Source of the DNA: Mixta mediterraneensis
GTDB lineage: Bacteria > Pseudomonadota > Gammaproteobacteria > Enterobacterales > Enterobacteriaceae
DNA length: 64,000 bases
Reading direction: 5' to 3'
Assembly: GCF_014946725.1 (NCBI RefSeq)
Contig: NZ_JACFXY010000007.1
Span: 62,001 to 126,000 of the forward strand
The translations under genes were made by a program, and so were the position numbers. Shown here piece by piece: positions 19,204 to 28,917 of the stretch; position 1 is the first letter of the stretch, and every line of letters starts with the position of its first letter. The notes under the pieces were generated by a model. The model ran no database searches, had not been told where the DNA came from, and saw only the letters and a program-made list of their open reading frames with translations.

Positions 19204-19968
19204 ATGAGCACAGCAACCCTGGCCCTATCTTCTTTACAGCAGCGCGTAAGCGATGCCGAATGGCAGGCACGCACCAGACTGGCACAGGCCTATGTGTTGG
19301 CAGCAAAACTGCGCTGGACCGATCATATCTACACGCATTTTTCACTGCGTGTGCCGGGTGAACAGCCGCATATTCTTATTAACGCCTATGGTCAAACCTT
19401 CGATGAAATTCGCCCTGAAACCCTGGTGAAAATTGACATCGACGGCAACATTATTGACGACCCAACCGGCCTGGGCATTAACCCGGCGGGATTCGTGATC
19501 CATAGCGCTATTCATCGTGCGCGGCCTGATGCGCATGCGGTAATGCATACCCACACTGCTGCGGGCATCGGTGTCTCGGCGCAAAAACAGGGTTTGTTAA
19601 TGATTTCCCAGCACAGCACGCGTTTTTATCAACGCGTGGGCTATCACGATTACGAAGGCATAGCGCTTGATCTGGATGAGCAACAGCGCATCGTCGCTGA
19701 TTTGGGCGCACGCAACGCACTGATCTTACGTAATCACGGTTTGCTGACCAGCGGCGGCAGTATTGAAGAGGCCTTCTATAACCTCTATTACCTTGAACGA
19801 GCGTGCCAGGCGCAGCTGGCGGCGCAATCTGGCGGCGCTGAACTGTTTATCCTGCCGGATGCGGTGGCAGAGAAAGCGGCGCTGGCGTTTGAGCAAGCGA
19901 TTAATAATAAAAAATATTTGCTGCACTGGGATGCCTATATCCGTCAGCTCAACCGTAACGCGCTTTAA
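19204..19968 (+). CDS. Class II aldolase/adducin family protein
   Basis: 254 residues covering one aldolase II domain (AraD/FucA/adducin fold). Zinc-binding histidines are visible in MHTHTAAGIGVSA (about residues 114-126) and in LRNHGLLTSGG (near 175), and the N-terminal helix resembles FucA-like or decarboxylase-like members. The reaction and substrate cannot be read from the sequence; family members act on sugar phosphates or simple hydroxyacids. The ATG at 19204 has AAGGAG at 19193-19198. The next gene starts nine nt after the stop, so the aldolase and an ABC binding protein form one transcript. Confidence 0.85.
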   Translation: MSTATLALSSLQQRVSDAEWQARTRLAQAYVLAAKLRWTDHIYTHFSLRVPGEQPHILINAYGQTFDEIRPETLVKIDIDGNIIDDPTGLGINPAGFVIHSAIHRARPDAHAVMHTHTAAGIGVSAQKQGLLMISQHSTRFYQRVGYHDYEGIALDLDEQQRIVADLGARNALILRNHGLLTSGGSIEEAFYNLYYLERACQAQLAAQSGGAELFILPDAVAEKAALAFEQAINNKKYLLHWDAYIRQLNRNAL

Positions 19969-19977
19969 GGGACGACG

Positions 19978-20931
19978 ATGAAGATCAGCCAGGCGGCCAT
20001 CGCCGCAATAGTCGTGAGCATTAGCATAAGTGCGCAGGCGGCGCCGGATTTGAGTCAGGTTACGCTGGTGTTGGGCGATCAGGCGCGAAATTTACGTTCG
20101 CTGGTTGAAGCCGCAGGCGTCATGAAAGATGCGCCTTATCGCTATCGCTGGGCAAATTTTCAAGGCGCGGCTCCCCTGTTTGAGGCTCAGCGGGCAGGAG
20201 CGGTTGATACCTCCTACGCGGGCGATTTGCCGGTACTTATGGCGGCATCGGGCGGTGTGCCGCTGAAAATCATTGCCACAAATGTCGGCGATAGCGGCGC
20301 AAATGGCCTGGTGGTGCCCGCCGATTCGCCGATTCACAGCGTGAAAGAGTTAGCAGGTAAAGAGGTCGTTATATCGTCGGCGCGCGGCAGTATCTCTCAG
20401 CATCTGCTTTATCAGGCACTGAAGGAAGCCAACGTGAAACGCGACAGCGTGCCGGTACGCTTTGTGCTGCCAACCGATGCCAGCGCCGCCTTTAATTCAG
20501 GGCAAATTAAGGTATGGGCAACGTTCGATCCTTATCTGGGCATTGCGGAACAACACGGTGGACGCCTGCTGCGCGACGGCAAAGGCTTAACCACAGCATT
20601 ATCGTTTGTCACGGCAACGCAGGCATCACTGGATGATCCAGCCAGGCGGGCGGCTATCGCTGATTTCACCCAGCGCCTGGAAAAAGCACGTAACTGGGCG
20701 ATCACTCATCCTCAAGAGTACAGCAAGGTTTATGCGCAACTGACGCGCTTACAACCACAGGATGCCGTAAAAATTACCGCGCGTATTTCTCACGGTATTC
20801 GTCCTGTCACTCAGGATGATATTGACAGTGTGCAAAAAGTGTCTGATCTGTTTAGCGAATTAAAGATTTTACCAAATGCCGTAAACGTCAAATCGATAAC
20901 CGACCGCTCGGTGTTTAACGCTGTGCCCTGA
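19978..20931 (+). CDS. Periplasmic binding protein, aliphatic sulfonate/nitrate (SsuA/NMT1-like) type
   Basis: 317 residues with a Sec signal peptide (about 1-23, ISISAQAAPD). The body follows the SsuA/TauA fold: the VLGDQARNLRSLVEAAGV opening, VDTSYAGDLPVLMAASGGVPLKI, then VKELAGKEVVISSARGSISQHLL, FNSGQIKVWATFDPYLGIAE. This family delivers sulfonates, nitrate or thiamine precursors to ABC importers. No ATPase or permease gene follows: 120 nt later there is only a tiny broken ORF, then an IS. It either uses another importer or is a remnant of a larger operon. It is not a duplicate of the TauA at 56.3 kb; their sequences are clearly different. Confidence 0.85.
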   Translation: MKISQAAIAAIVVSISISAQAAPDLSQVTLVLGDQARNLRSLVEAAGVMKDAPYRYRWANFQGAAPLFEAQRAGAVDTSYAGDLPVLMAASGGVPLKIIATNVGDSGANGLVVPADSPIHSVKELAGKEVVISSARGSISQHLLYQALKEANVKRDSVPVRFVLPTDASAAFNSGQIKVWATFDPYLGIAEQHGGRLLRDGKGLTTALSFVTATQASLDDPARRAAIADFTQRLEKARNWAITHPQEYSKVYAQLTRLQPQDAVKITARISHGIRPVTQDDIDSVQKVSDLFSELKILPNAVNVKSITDRSVFNAVP

Positions 20932-21050
20932 ATGAATACAGGCGCGTTTACGCTATCCAGTCCAGCTATGACTTTTATGCAGCGGAGCAATGTTGTTTCC
21001 TGAAAAGGCGTCGATAAAAAACTGAAAGGAGATTTATAAAAATCACAAAG

Positions 21051-21146
21051 ATGAAACGCAGTTTGTACGCCATAGCCATATTTATCGGCTTCACGGTGAC
21101 GCTAAAAGCAACAAAGATCAGTAGCCGGAGGTTATTTTTGGGTTAG
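21051..21146 (+). pseudogene. Tiny ORF with signal-peptide-like start, possible gene remnant
   Basis: 31 codons from ATG 21051. The first 20 residues (MKRSLYAIAIFIGFTVTLKA) look like a secretion signal, then the frame ends at TAG without a mature domain. An AAAGGAG at 21025-21031 is too far upstream to serve it. It could be the 5' stub of a lost third gene of the aldolase/binding-protein unit, or chance. Confidence 0.3.
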
Positions 21147-21162
21147 CTGATGATTAATTAAG

Positions 21163-21189
21163 AATCCGGAAATAAAATATTTCCGGATT
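21163..21189. terminator. 12-bp hairpin at the left border of IS copy 2
   Basis: AATCCGGAAATA (21163-21174) pairs perfectly with 21178-21189 around an AAA loop. It ends exactly where the IS target duplication begins. Before insertion it stood about 20 nt beyond the stop of the convergent yjbE-like gene, a natural terminator position. It has no strong T-run on either strand. Confidence 0.55.
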
Positions 21190-21195
21190 AAGAAC

Positions 21196-22001
21196 CTATC
21201 CCAAAAGGATTTTATTCCAGACAATGATGCTGCAAGCAAAATGCAGCATCGCCTCGTAGTTTTCGACTTTCTTCTCCCATCGCGTCAGTATGCGGCGAAA
21301 GCGATTCATCCAGCTATGCGTTCTTTCCACAACCCAACGATGAGCCCTGAACTCGCTGTTTTTAATTGCCTCAGACTCCTCTTTCCCCGACTGGATATGA
21401 GGTTCATAACGACGAGCTTTCAAACAAATTTCCACCCATTCAGCCTCATAGCCTTTGTCCATACACAGATGCAGCCTGCGACCCGGCCTGCCGGTCTGTA
21501 GCGCGTCCAGCGTATCTTCAACCAGTTTTATGTCGTGGGTATTTGCCCCTGCGACAGCCAGCGAGAGCGGAAGCCCGTTCCCGTCGGTCATCAGGCTCCG
21601 CTTTACTCCCTGCTTCCCCCTGTCAGTCGGGTTGCGACCTGTTTTTTTGAGCCTGCAAGGGGCGATTTTGTCATGCAGCCATCCATCGACAACCATGACC
21701 AGTCAATGGCATCCCGCTTCTCGCAGGCAAGCAGCCCGTTTTGCCAGAAGCGTTCAAATACTCCAGCATCCCGCCATTCCTGAAAGCGGCGGTGGGCTGA
21801 GCTGGATGAGCAAATATCCGTGGCATTCAGGGCATTCCATTGGCAACCGGTTCTGAGCACAAAGAAAATGGCGTTCATTGCGGCACGATTATCAACACGT
21901 CTACGATGCGTGCCCAGCGGATGGTGGGTTTTATGTTCCGGGAGAAGTGGAGCCATTTTCTCCCAGAGTTCATCGCTGATCTGCCACTTGTTGCCCGCCA
22001 T
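21196..22001 (-). CDS. IS5-family DDE transposase, copy 2 (two frames joined by -1 frameshift)
   Basis: Same organisation as copy 1: an upstream frame at 22001-21603 (132 residues, ending at a stop in its own frame) and a downstream frame ending at 21196. The fused ~268-residue product has the full DDE set: Asp in SMDGCMTKSPL, Asp in LCMDKGYEAEW and Glu in VVERTHSWMNRF. It is the only visibly intact source of transposase for both elements in this window. Confidence 0.9.
21642..21648 (-). promoter_or_regulatory. -1 ribosomal frameshift heptamer A_AAA_AAA (copy 2)
   Basis: Seven A residues on the minus strand in the frame TCA-AAA-AAA-CAG. A -1 slip restores the conserved KKTGRNPTDRGK reading. 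Conservation in both copies argues for programmed frameshifting rather than a mutation. Confidence 0.8.
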
Positions 22002-22081
22002 ACTTCGCCCTCAAAAATTGCCATTATTTACGATCTGACAATTCCTTTTGGGATAGGTTCTAAGCGTGATAATGAACTGAA

Positions 22082-22327
22082 TTATTTTCCGGCCTGGGTC
22101 GCGGTGGTCGTCGACGTGCCGTTACCGTGGCCATCTCCGCCGCCGCCAGCCGTTGCCAGCGCTACGCCAAATAGCGCTGCGACTGCACCAACACCGATGG
22201 CGTTTGAGTTACCTTGTGCGGTTGTTGACGCTGTTGCTCCTGCGGCTTCGCCCGCCGTCGTGGCAGCATAAACCGGGCTAACGCTGGTCAGCGCCAAGGC
22301 ACTCAGCAGTAATAATGTTTTTTTCAT
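22082..22327 (-). CDS. YjbE-like secreted small protein (exopolysaccharide-associated)
   Basis: 81 residues. The Sec signal peptide MKKTLLLLSALALTSVSPVYA is followed by a low-complexity mature part: TAGEAAGATASTTAQGNSNA, a hydrophobic GVGAVAALFGVALATA stretch, then GGGGDGHGNGTSTTTATQ. Length, signal, glycine run and Thr-rich tail match YjbE of the E. coli yjbEFGH exopolysaccharide operon, which is Rcs-regulated. The second of two tandem ATGs (22327) is better spaced from GGGGAG. No yjbFGH follows, so it is an orphan, and IS copy 2 sits 19 nt past its stop. Function here is inferred by similarity only. Confidence 0.7.
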   Translation of the reverse strand: MKKTLLLLSALALTSVSPVYAATTAGEAAGATASTTAQGNSNAIGVGAVAALFGVALATAGGGGDGHGNGTSTTTATQAGK

Positions 22328-22868
22328 CATTGTCTCCCCGTAATGACATCGCAAGGCGTGATGCCAGACCAGTCTGAGCGAAATAATTCGGAGAGAAAAG
22401 ATGACTTTACTGATTGATTTATTAAGCTTTAATTTTAAATGGCCTTATCCCGCGCTGCGCTAAAACTATTCCGAGAGGAGAGCGGTAAAAAAGCGGAAAA
22501 TGACCGGATTTTATGCTGCATTTTTCCCGCTGAAGTGGATTAGCTGGCGTTCATGCGTAATGATAATGCGATCTTAAGGCAAATTAACTGCTAACTCGCT
22601 GAATTTTCTGTCTGAATAAAATCTGGCTTTAACAGGGCGCCAGCGTATTAAAGAAAGATGGCCAATATTTCAGATTTATTGGAACCTCTTCAACTCGCTG
22701 TAAAGAGAGCTTTTTACGGCTTAGCTAAGGGGTGAAATTAAATATAAGCTGCTGTTTAATATGCTTTGTAACAATTTTGGCTAGAATATAAACCATTAAG
22801 GACTGTCACTATAAGGCACCTTTTTTTAACAATATCGGCTCAGGCAATAGCGCCTTTGGGAGTAGAAA
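22328..22868. other. Divergent yjbE-like/ompR upstream region
   Basis: No gene is visible in about 540 nt. In E. coli greB lies directly upstream of ompR on the opposite strand; here nothing resembling greB is left. The 22740-22860 part is AT-rich and should contain the ompR promoters. A TTGTAA and TATAAA pair near 22768-22795 has a sub-optimal 15-nt spacer. Confidence 0.45.
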
Positions 22869-24943
<2,075 letters not shown>

Positions 24944-24944
24944 A

Positions 24945-24978
24945 CCAGGCGCGGCAAAGCTTGCCGCGCCTGGAGTTT
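24945..24978. terminator. envZ terminator, shared with convergent pckA
   Basis: A perfect 13-bp GC-rich stem pairs 24945-24957 with 24961-24973 around an AGC loop, followed by AGTTTTA. It begins at the envZ stop and ends at the pckA stop, so it serves envZ clearly and pckA possibly. Confidence 0.88.
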
Positions 24979-26597
24979 TAACGCTGTGGGCCTGCTTTTA
25001 CTAATGCTGCGCCTGCGGCGTTATCGGTATACTTCTCGAAATTAATCATAAAACGCTGCGCCAGATCCTGCGCGGCGGCGTGCCATTTCTCTTCGTTTTC
25101 CCAGCTGCTGCGTGGATCGAGCATGACCGAATCAAGCTTGCCCAGGCTTTTTGGCATTTGCAGATTAAAAATCGGCAGCGTTTCGGTCGGCGCTTCATCC
25201 AGCTCACCGGCCAAAATGGCATTAATGATGGCACGCGTATCGGACAGTGAGATGCGCTTGCCACTGCCATTCCAGCCAGTATTAACCAGATAAGCCTGCG
25301 CACCCGCTGCTTCCATGCGCTTCACCAGCACTTCTGCATATTGTGTCGGATGCAGCATCAGGAAAGCGGCACCAAAACAGGCCGAGAAGGTTGGCGTCGG
25401 CTGCGTTACGCCGCGCTCAGTACCGGCCAGCTTGGCGGTAAAGCCTGACAGGAAGTGATATTGCGTCTGCGCTGGCGTTAAGCGCGAAACGGGCGGCAGC
25501 ACGCCGAAGGCATCGGCGGTCAGGAAAATGACTTTCTTCGCATGTCCTGCTTTAGAAACCGGCTGAACAATATTGTCGATGTGATTGATGGGATAAGAAA
25601 CGCGGGTGTTTTCCGTTTTACTACCGTCCGCGTAATCTACGCTGCCATCAGCGCGAACCACGACATTTTCCAGCAAGGCATTACGGCGAATGGCGCGATA
25701 AATTTCCGGCTCGGCCTGCTCAGAAAGGTTAATAGTTTTGGCGTAACAGCCCCCTTCAAAATTAAACACGCCGTCATCGTCCCAGCCGTGTTCGTCATCA
25801 CCAATCAACTGGCGTTCAGGATCGGTCGATAACGTGGTTTTTCCGGTGCCGGAAAGGCCAAAAAATACCGCCACATCACCCGCTTTGCCGACATTGGCCG
25901 AGCAGTGCATTGAGGCGATGCCTTTGAGCGGCAGCAGGTAGTTCATCACCGCAAACAAACCTTTCTTCATTTCGCCGCCGTACCAGCTTCCACCAATCAG
26001 CTGCACGCGCTCAGTCAGGTTAAAAGCGATGAAATTCTCTGAGTGCAGACCTTGCTGTTGCCAGTCTGGATTGGTGCATTTTGCACCGTTCATGACCACG
26101 AAATCTGGCGTAAAGCTGGCCAGCTCTTTCTCATTGGGTTGAATGAACATGTTTTTGACGAAGTGCGCTTGCCATGCGACTTCGGTAATAAAGCGGACGC
26201 TCAGGCGGGAGTCGGGGTTGGCGCCGCAGAAGGCGTCAATGACAAACAGACGCTTGCCAGAAAGCTGCTGCGTTACGCATGTTTTCAATGCCTGCCACGT
26301 CTCCTGAGGCAGGGGTTGGTTATCGTTTTTACCGGTTCCCTGATCGTTCCACCACAGCGTATCGCGCGTGGTGTCATCACGAACAATGTACTTGTCCTTG
26401 GACGAACGTCCGGTAAAAATACCAGTATCTACCGCAATTGCGCCGCTCTGCGTCAGGGTGCCGCGTTCAAAACCTTCGAGTTCCGGGCGAGTCTCTTCCT
26501 GAAATAGCGTGTCGTAATCAGGGTTGTAAACCACTTCCGTAATATCAGTGATGCCCATGTCGGCAAGGTCTTGCGAGGTCAGGCCGTTAACGCGCAT
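24978..26597 (-). CDS. pckA: Phosphoenolpyruvate carboxykinase (ATP)
   Basis: First committed step of gluconeogenesis: oxaloacetate plus ATP to PEP, CO2 and ADP. The start at 26597 (GAGGAG upstream) gives 539 residues beginning [16 protein letters not shown]. coli has 540. An upstream in-frame start would add 40 unrelated residues. The kinase P-loop [11 protein letters not shown] lies near residue 247, with the oxaloacetate/metal-binding [12 protein letters not shown] and the adenine-site region [11 protein letters not shown]. Convergent with envZ, as in E. coli. Between it and hslO the E. coli gene yhgE is missing. Confidence 0.97.
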   Translation of the reverse strand: MRVNGLTSQDLADMGITDITEVVYNPDYDTLFQEETRPELEGFERGTLTQSGAIAVDTGIFTGRSSKDKYIVRDDTTRDTLWWNDQGTGKNDNQPLPQETWQALKTCVTQQLSGKRLFVIDAFCGANPDSRLSVRFITEVAWQAHFVKNMFIQPNEKELASFTPDFVVMNGAKCTNPDWQQQGLHSENFIAFNLTERVQLIGGSWYGGEMKKGLFAVMNYLLPLKGIASMHCSANVGKAGDVAVFFGLSGTGKTTLSTDPERQLIGDDEHGWDDDGVFNFEGGCYAKTINLSEQAEPEIYRAIRRNALLENVVVRADGSVDYADGSKTENTRVSYPINHIDNIVQPVSKAGHAKKVIFLTADAFGVLPPVSRLTPAQTQYHFLSGFTAKLAGTERGVTQPTPTFSACFGAAFLMLHPTQYAEVLVKRMEAAGAQAYLVNTGWNGSGKRISLSDTRAIINAILAGELDEAPTETLPIFNLQMPKSLGKLDSVMLDPRSSWENEEKWHAAAQDLAQRFMINFEKYTDNAAGAALVKAGPQR

Positions 26598-26857
26598 TTT
26601 ACTGCTCCTCAAATCGGTATCTGTTCTGCAAAGGCAGAGAAAAGTTAGCGTCATGCATAATTTATGCCGCCAGGTTAAGGGCAGCTGCACGATCGCGCGC
26701 AGTTTACTCCTCTGCATTAGCGGGAAAAGGCTTGTTCCTCAGAAATGCGACACAGGGCGCGTTAAGATGATATTTCGGATGTTTTTAACTTGTTAAGAAA
26801 GTAAAAAAAGATAATTTTCCCGAGAAATTAAGGGGATAGTAGGCAGTAAAGCTTACA

Positions 26858-26874
26858 GGGCGGCAAAGCCGCCC
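26858..26874 (-). terminator. Hairpin after hslO
   Basis: GGGCGGC (26858-26864) pairs with GCCGCCC (26868-26874) around AAA, nine nt beyond the hslO stop. The U-tract on the minus strand is poor (TGTAAGCTTTA), so this may be a weak or factor-assisted terminator. Confidence 0.5.
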
Positions 26875-26882
26875 GACAGGAA

Positions 26883-27749
26883 TTAATGCAGGCTCTCGTT
26901 ATTTTCCACCGAATTGGTGCGAATTCCCGCAATATCGACCGCGTCGAAAATGTAGTGCGAGCCGCAATAATCGCAGTGCATATCGATTTTGCCATCTTCT
27001 TCGATGATTTCATCGACTTCTTCCTGCGGTAACGTTTTCAGCACGTCACCACACCGCTCGCGTGAACAGGTGCATTTATAGATGACAGGCTGCGGCTCAT
27101 AAACCGTGGCTTCTTCCTGATGGTAAAGACGCCACAATATGTCAGTTGCTGGCAGCTCGATCAACTCTTCGCTCTTGATGGTTTCAGTCAGGGCCGCCAG
27201 ATGCTCAAAGTCGTCTTTACGGGTGTCTTGCGCAGGCAATACCTGAAGCAGAATACCGGCCGCGCCTTTTTCGTTAGTGCGAATAAACAGGCGCGTTGGC
27301 AGTTGCTCAGAACGCATAAAGTAATCTTCCAGGCATTCGGCCAGGGTTTCGCCTTCCAGACCGACCACGCCTTGATAGCGCTCCCCTTTTTCTGGAGAAA
27401 TCGTGATCACCAGATCCCCGTTGCCGATCATGCTTTTCAGCGTGCTGTTATCCGCAATGGTGTCTTTCATACGAGCCACACCACGCAGTTCCTGCTTGTT
27501 GTTACCGTTAATGACTGCCAGCGACAGCGGACCATCACCTTGCAGCTGCACAGTGATTTCACCATCAAATTTCAGCGTTGCGGTCAGCAAGCTGGTAGCC
27601 ACCAGCATTTCGCCCAGTAATGTCTGCACTGGCGCTGGGTAATCGTGATTTTTAACGGTTTCGCGCCAGGTGTGGGAAACGTTCACAAGCTCGCCGCGCA
27701 CGGCTGCGTTTTCAAACAGGTAACGATGCAGTTGATCTTGTACAGACAT
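26883..27749 (-). CDS. hslO: Hsp33, redox-regulated holdase chaperone
   Basis: Cytoplasmic chaperone activated by oxidative unfolding. 288 residues; the N-terminal domain is typical ([17 protein letters not shown]). The zinc switch has the CxC pair in [11 protein letters not shown] (near 229) and CDYCGSHY (near 262), so the redox centre is intact. It follows hslR on the same strand with a 51-nt gap, so hslR-hslO form the conserved heat-shock unit. Confidence 0.97.
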   Translation of the reverse strand: MSVQDQLHRYLFENAAVRGELVNVSHTWRETVKNHDYPAPVQTLLGEMLVATSLLTATLKFDGEITVQLQGDGPLSLAVINGNNKQELRGVARMKDTIADNSTLKSMIGNGDLVITISPEKGERYQGVVGLEGETLAECLEDYFMRSEQLPTRLFIRTNEKGAAGILLQVLPAQDTRKDDFEHLAALTETIKSEELIELPATDILWRLYHQEEATVYEPQPVIYKCTCSRERCGDVLKTLPQEEVDEIIEEDGKIDMHCDYCGSHYIFDAVDIAGIRTNSVENNESLH

Positions 27750-27800
27750 AGCTTTTCTCTCGATGGGGGCGAGGCGTATCAGCGCCGTAAACGGATGGCG

Positions 27801-28202
27801 TTACTCATCGCCCGATAATTTAAATTTCCTCAAATCGCGACGCTCTTTTTTATCCGGTCGTCGATCGGGATGCGGCATTGTGAGCGCATTCAGCTTGCGC
27901 GCCTGTGCCATTTTCTCGCGCTTTTCAATACTGGCGTCAGTTTCACGATAAAGCCGTTGTGCCTCACTGGCGGGACGACGTTGCTCGCTGATTTCGGTGA
28001 CTAAAACGGTGCGCTCGTCGTTTCCCTGACGCAGTGTCAGTTCAGCGTTCAGTTCAACCAGCTTGCTCGGCTTGCTGCGCTGCCCGTTGTAATGCACTTT
28101 GCCGCCTTCAATCATTTCCCGCGCAATCGAGCGGGTTTTGTAAAAGCGCGCGGCCCATAGCCATTTATCAAGGCGCACGCCTTCGCTGATTTTTTGTTTC
28201 AT
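27801..28202 (-). CDS. hslR: Hsp15, ribosome-associated heat-shock protein
   Basis: Binds free 50S subunits carrying a nascent chain and helps recycle them. 133 residues, as in E. coli. The S4 RNA-binding motif VRLDKWLWAARFYKTRSIAREMIEGG spans residues 8-33, with a basic tail (HPDRRPDKKERRDLRKFKL). It lies 13 nt downstream of yrfG, so the two are probably co-transcribed. Confidence 0.96.
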   Translation of the reverse strand: MKQKISEGVRLDKWLWAARFYKTRSIAREMIEGGKVHYNGQRSKPSKLVELNAELTLRQGNDERTVLVTEISEQRRPASEAQRLYRETDASIEKREKMAQARKLNALTMPHPDRRPDKKERRDLRKFKLSGDE

Positions 28203-28215
28203 TGCTGCTCCTGAA

Positions 28216-28866
28216 TCAGATCAGCGTCCGGTAATCGCGGACGGCAGTATGACGCTGAAAGATTTGCTCAGGTCGTCCTGAATCGGGATTACTTACGCCT
28301 AAGCACCAGCCAATGCCCCAGACTTTTGCGGCATCCAGAATGGCTTCGTTGTCATCAATAAACAGCGTGCTCGCATTAAGAAATCCCGTTTGCTGTTGCA
28401 CTGCTTGCCATAGACGCTGGTCTTCTTTCGGATACCCAAAGGTATGGGTGGAAAGTAATAAATCAAGGTGTGGCGCTAAACCGGTTTGTTCCAGTTTTAC
28501 GTCCAGATTGTAAGGATGCGCATTGGTTAGCAAGATGGTGCGTTTTCCGGCGCGACGAAGCGCCTGCAAAAAGGGCAGGGTGTCCTCGCGGAGGGTAGCG
28601 CGGCTGCGCTTTTCCCATGTCATCGCGCGAATATCCAGCGCCAGCTCCCGCGCCCAGTAATCCAGACAATACCAGTTTAGCGTATGCGCGACCGCCTGAT
28701 ACTTTTCCGCGATGATCTGCTCAGCCTGCACCAGCGTAATGCCGCGCTGGAGGCTAAGCGTTTCTGGAACATGCTCCAGCCAGAAGTGGCGATCAAATGC
28801 CAGATCAAGCAGCGTGCCGTCCATATCGAGCAGCACAGTATCAATTCCAGACCAGTCGAACGTCAT
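28216..28866 (-). CDS. yrfG: YrfG, HAD-family nucleotide phosphatase
   Basis: GMP/IMP nucleotidase in E. coli. 216 residues from ATG 28866, which has GGGGTGA just upstream; the longer frame begins at a TTG without support. HAD motif I DMDGTLLDLAFD has both aspartates, motif II LLTNAH is present, and motif IV reads FIDDNEAILDAA. First gene of the yrfG-hslR-hslO run, 51 nt after igaA on the same strand. Confidence 0.93.
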   Translation of the reverse strand: MTFDWSGIDTVLLDMDGTLLDLAFDRHFWLEHVPETLSLQRGITLVQAEQIIAEKYQAVAHTLNWYCLDYWARELALDIRAMTWEKRSRATLREDTLPFLQALRRAGKRTILLTNAHPYNLDVKLEQTGLAPHLDLLLSTHTFGYPKEDQRLWQAVQQQTGFLNASTLFIDDNEAILDAAKVWGIGWCLGVSNPDSGRPEQIFQRHTAVRDYRTLI

Positions 28867-28917
28867 AAATTCACCCCGCAAAAAACAGGGCGACAGGGTA
28901 GCACAGTTGGCCAGGGG

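Larger units (their letters stand above)
21192..22060 (-). mobile_element. IS5-family insertion sequence, copy 2
   Basis: The same 869-bp element as at 12067-12935, with identical 18-bp inverted repeats (21192-21209, 22043-22060) and TAA on both sides (21189-21191, 22061-22063). The pre-insertion target was again TTAAG. It is in direct orientation relative to copy 1, offset by exactly 9125 nt. Its transposase keeps the catalytic Asp, so this copy looks potentially active. It lies between the sulfonate-type binding protein and the yjbE-like gene. Confidence 0.93.

Noticed and set aside
12064-22063. Composite transposon made by the two IS copies
   Set aside because: Both copies have their own TAA flanks in TTAAG targets, so they look like independent insertions. 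The segment between them contains hemB and proP, which are core genes, not typical cargo.
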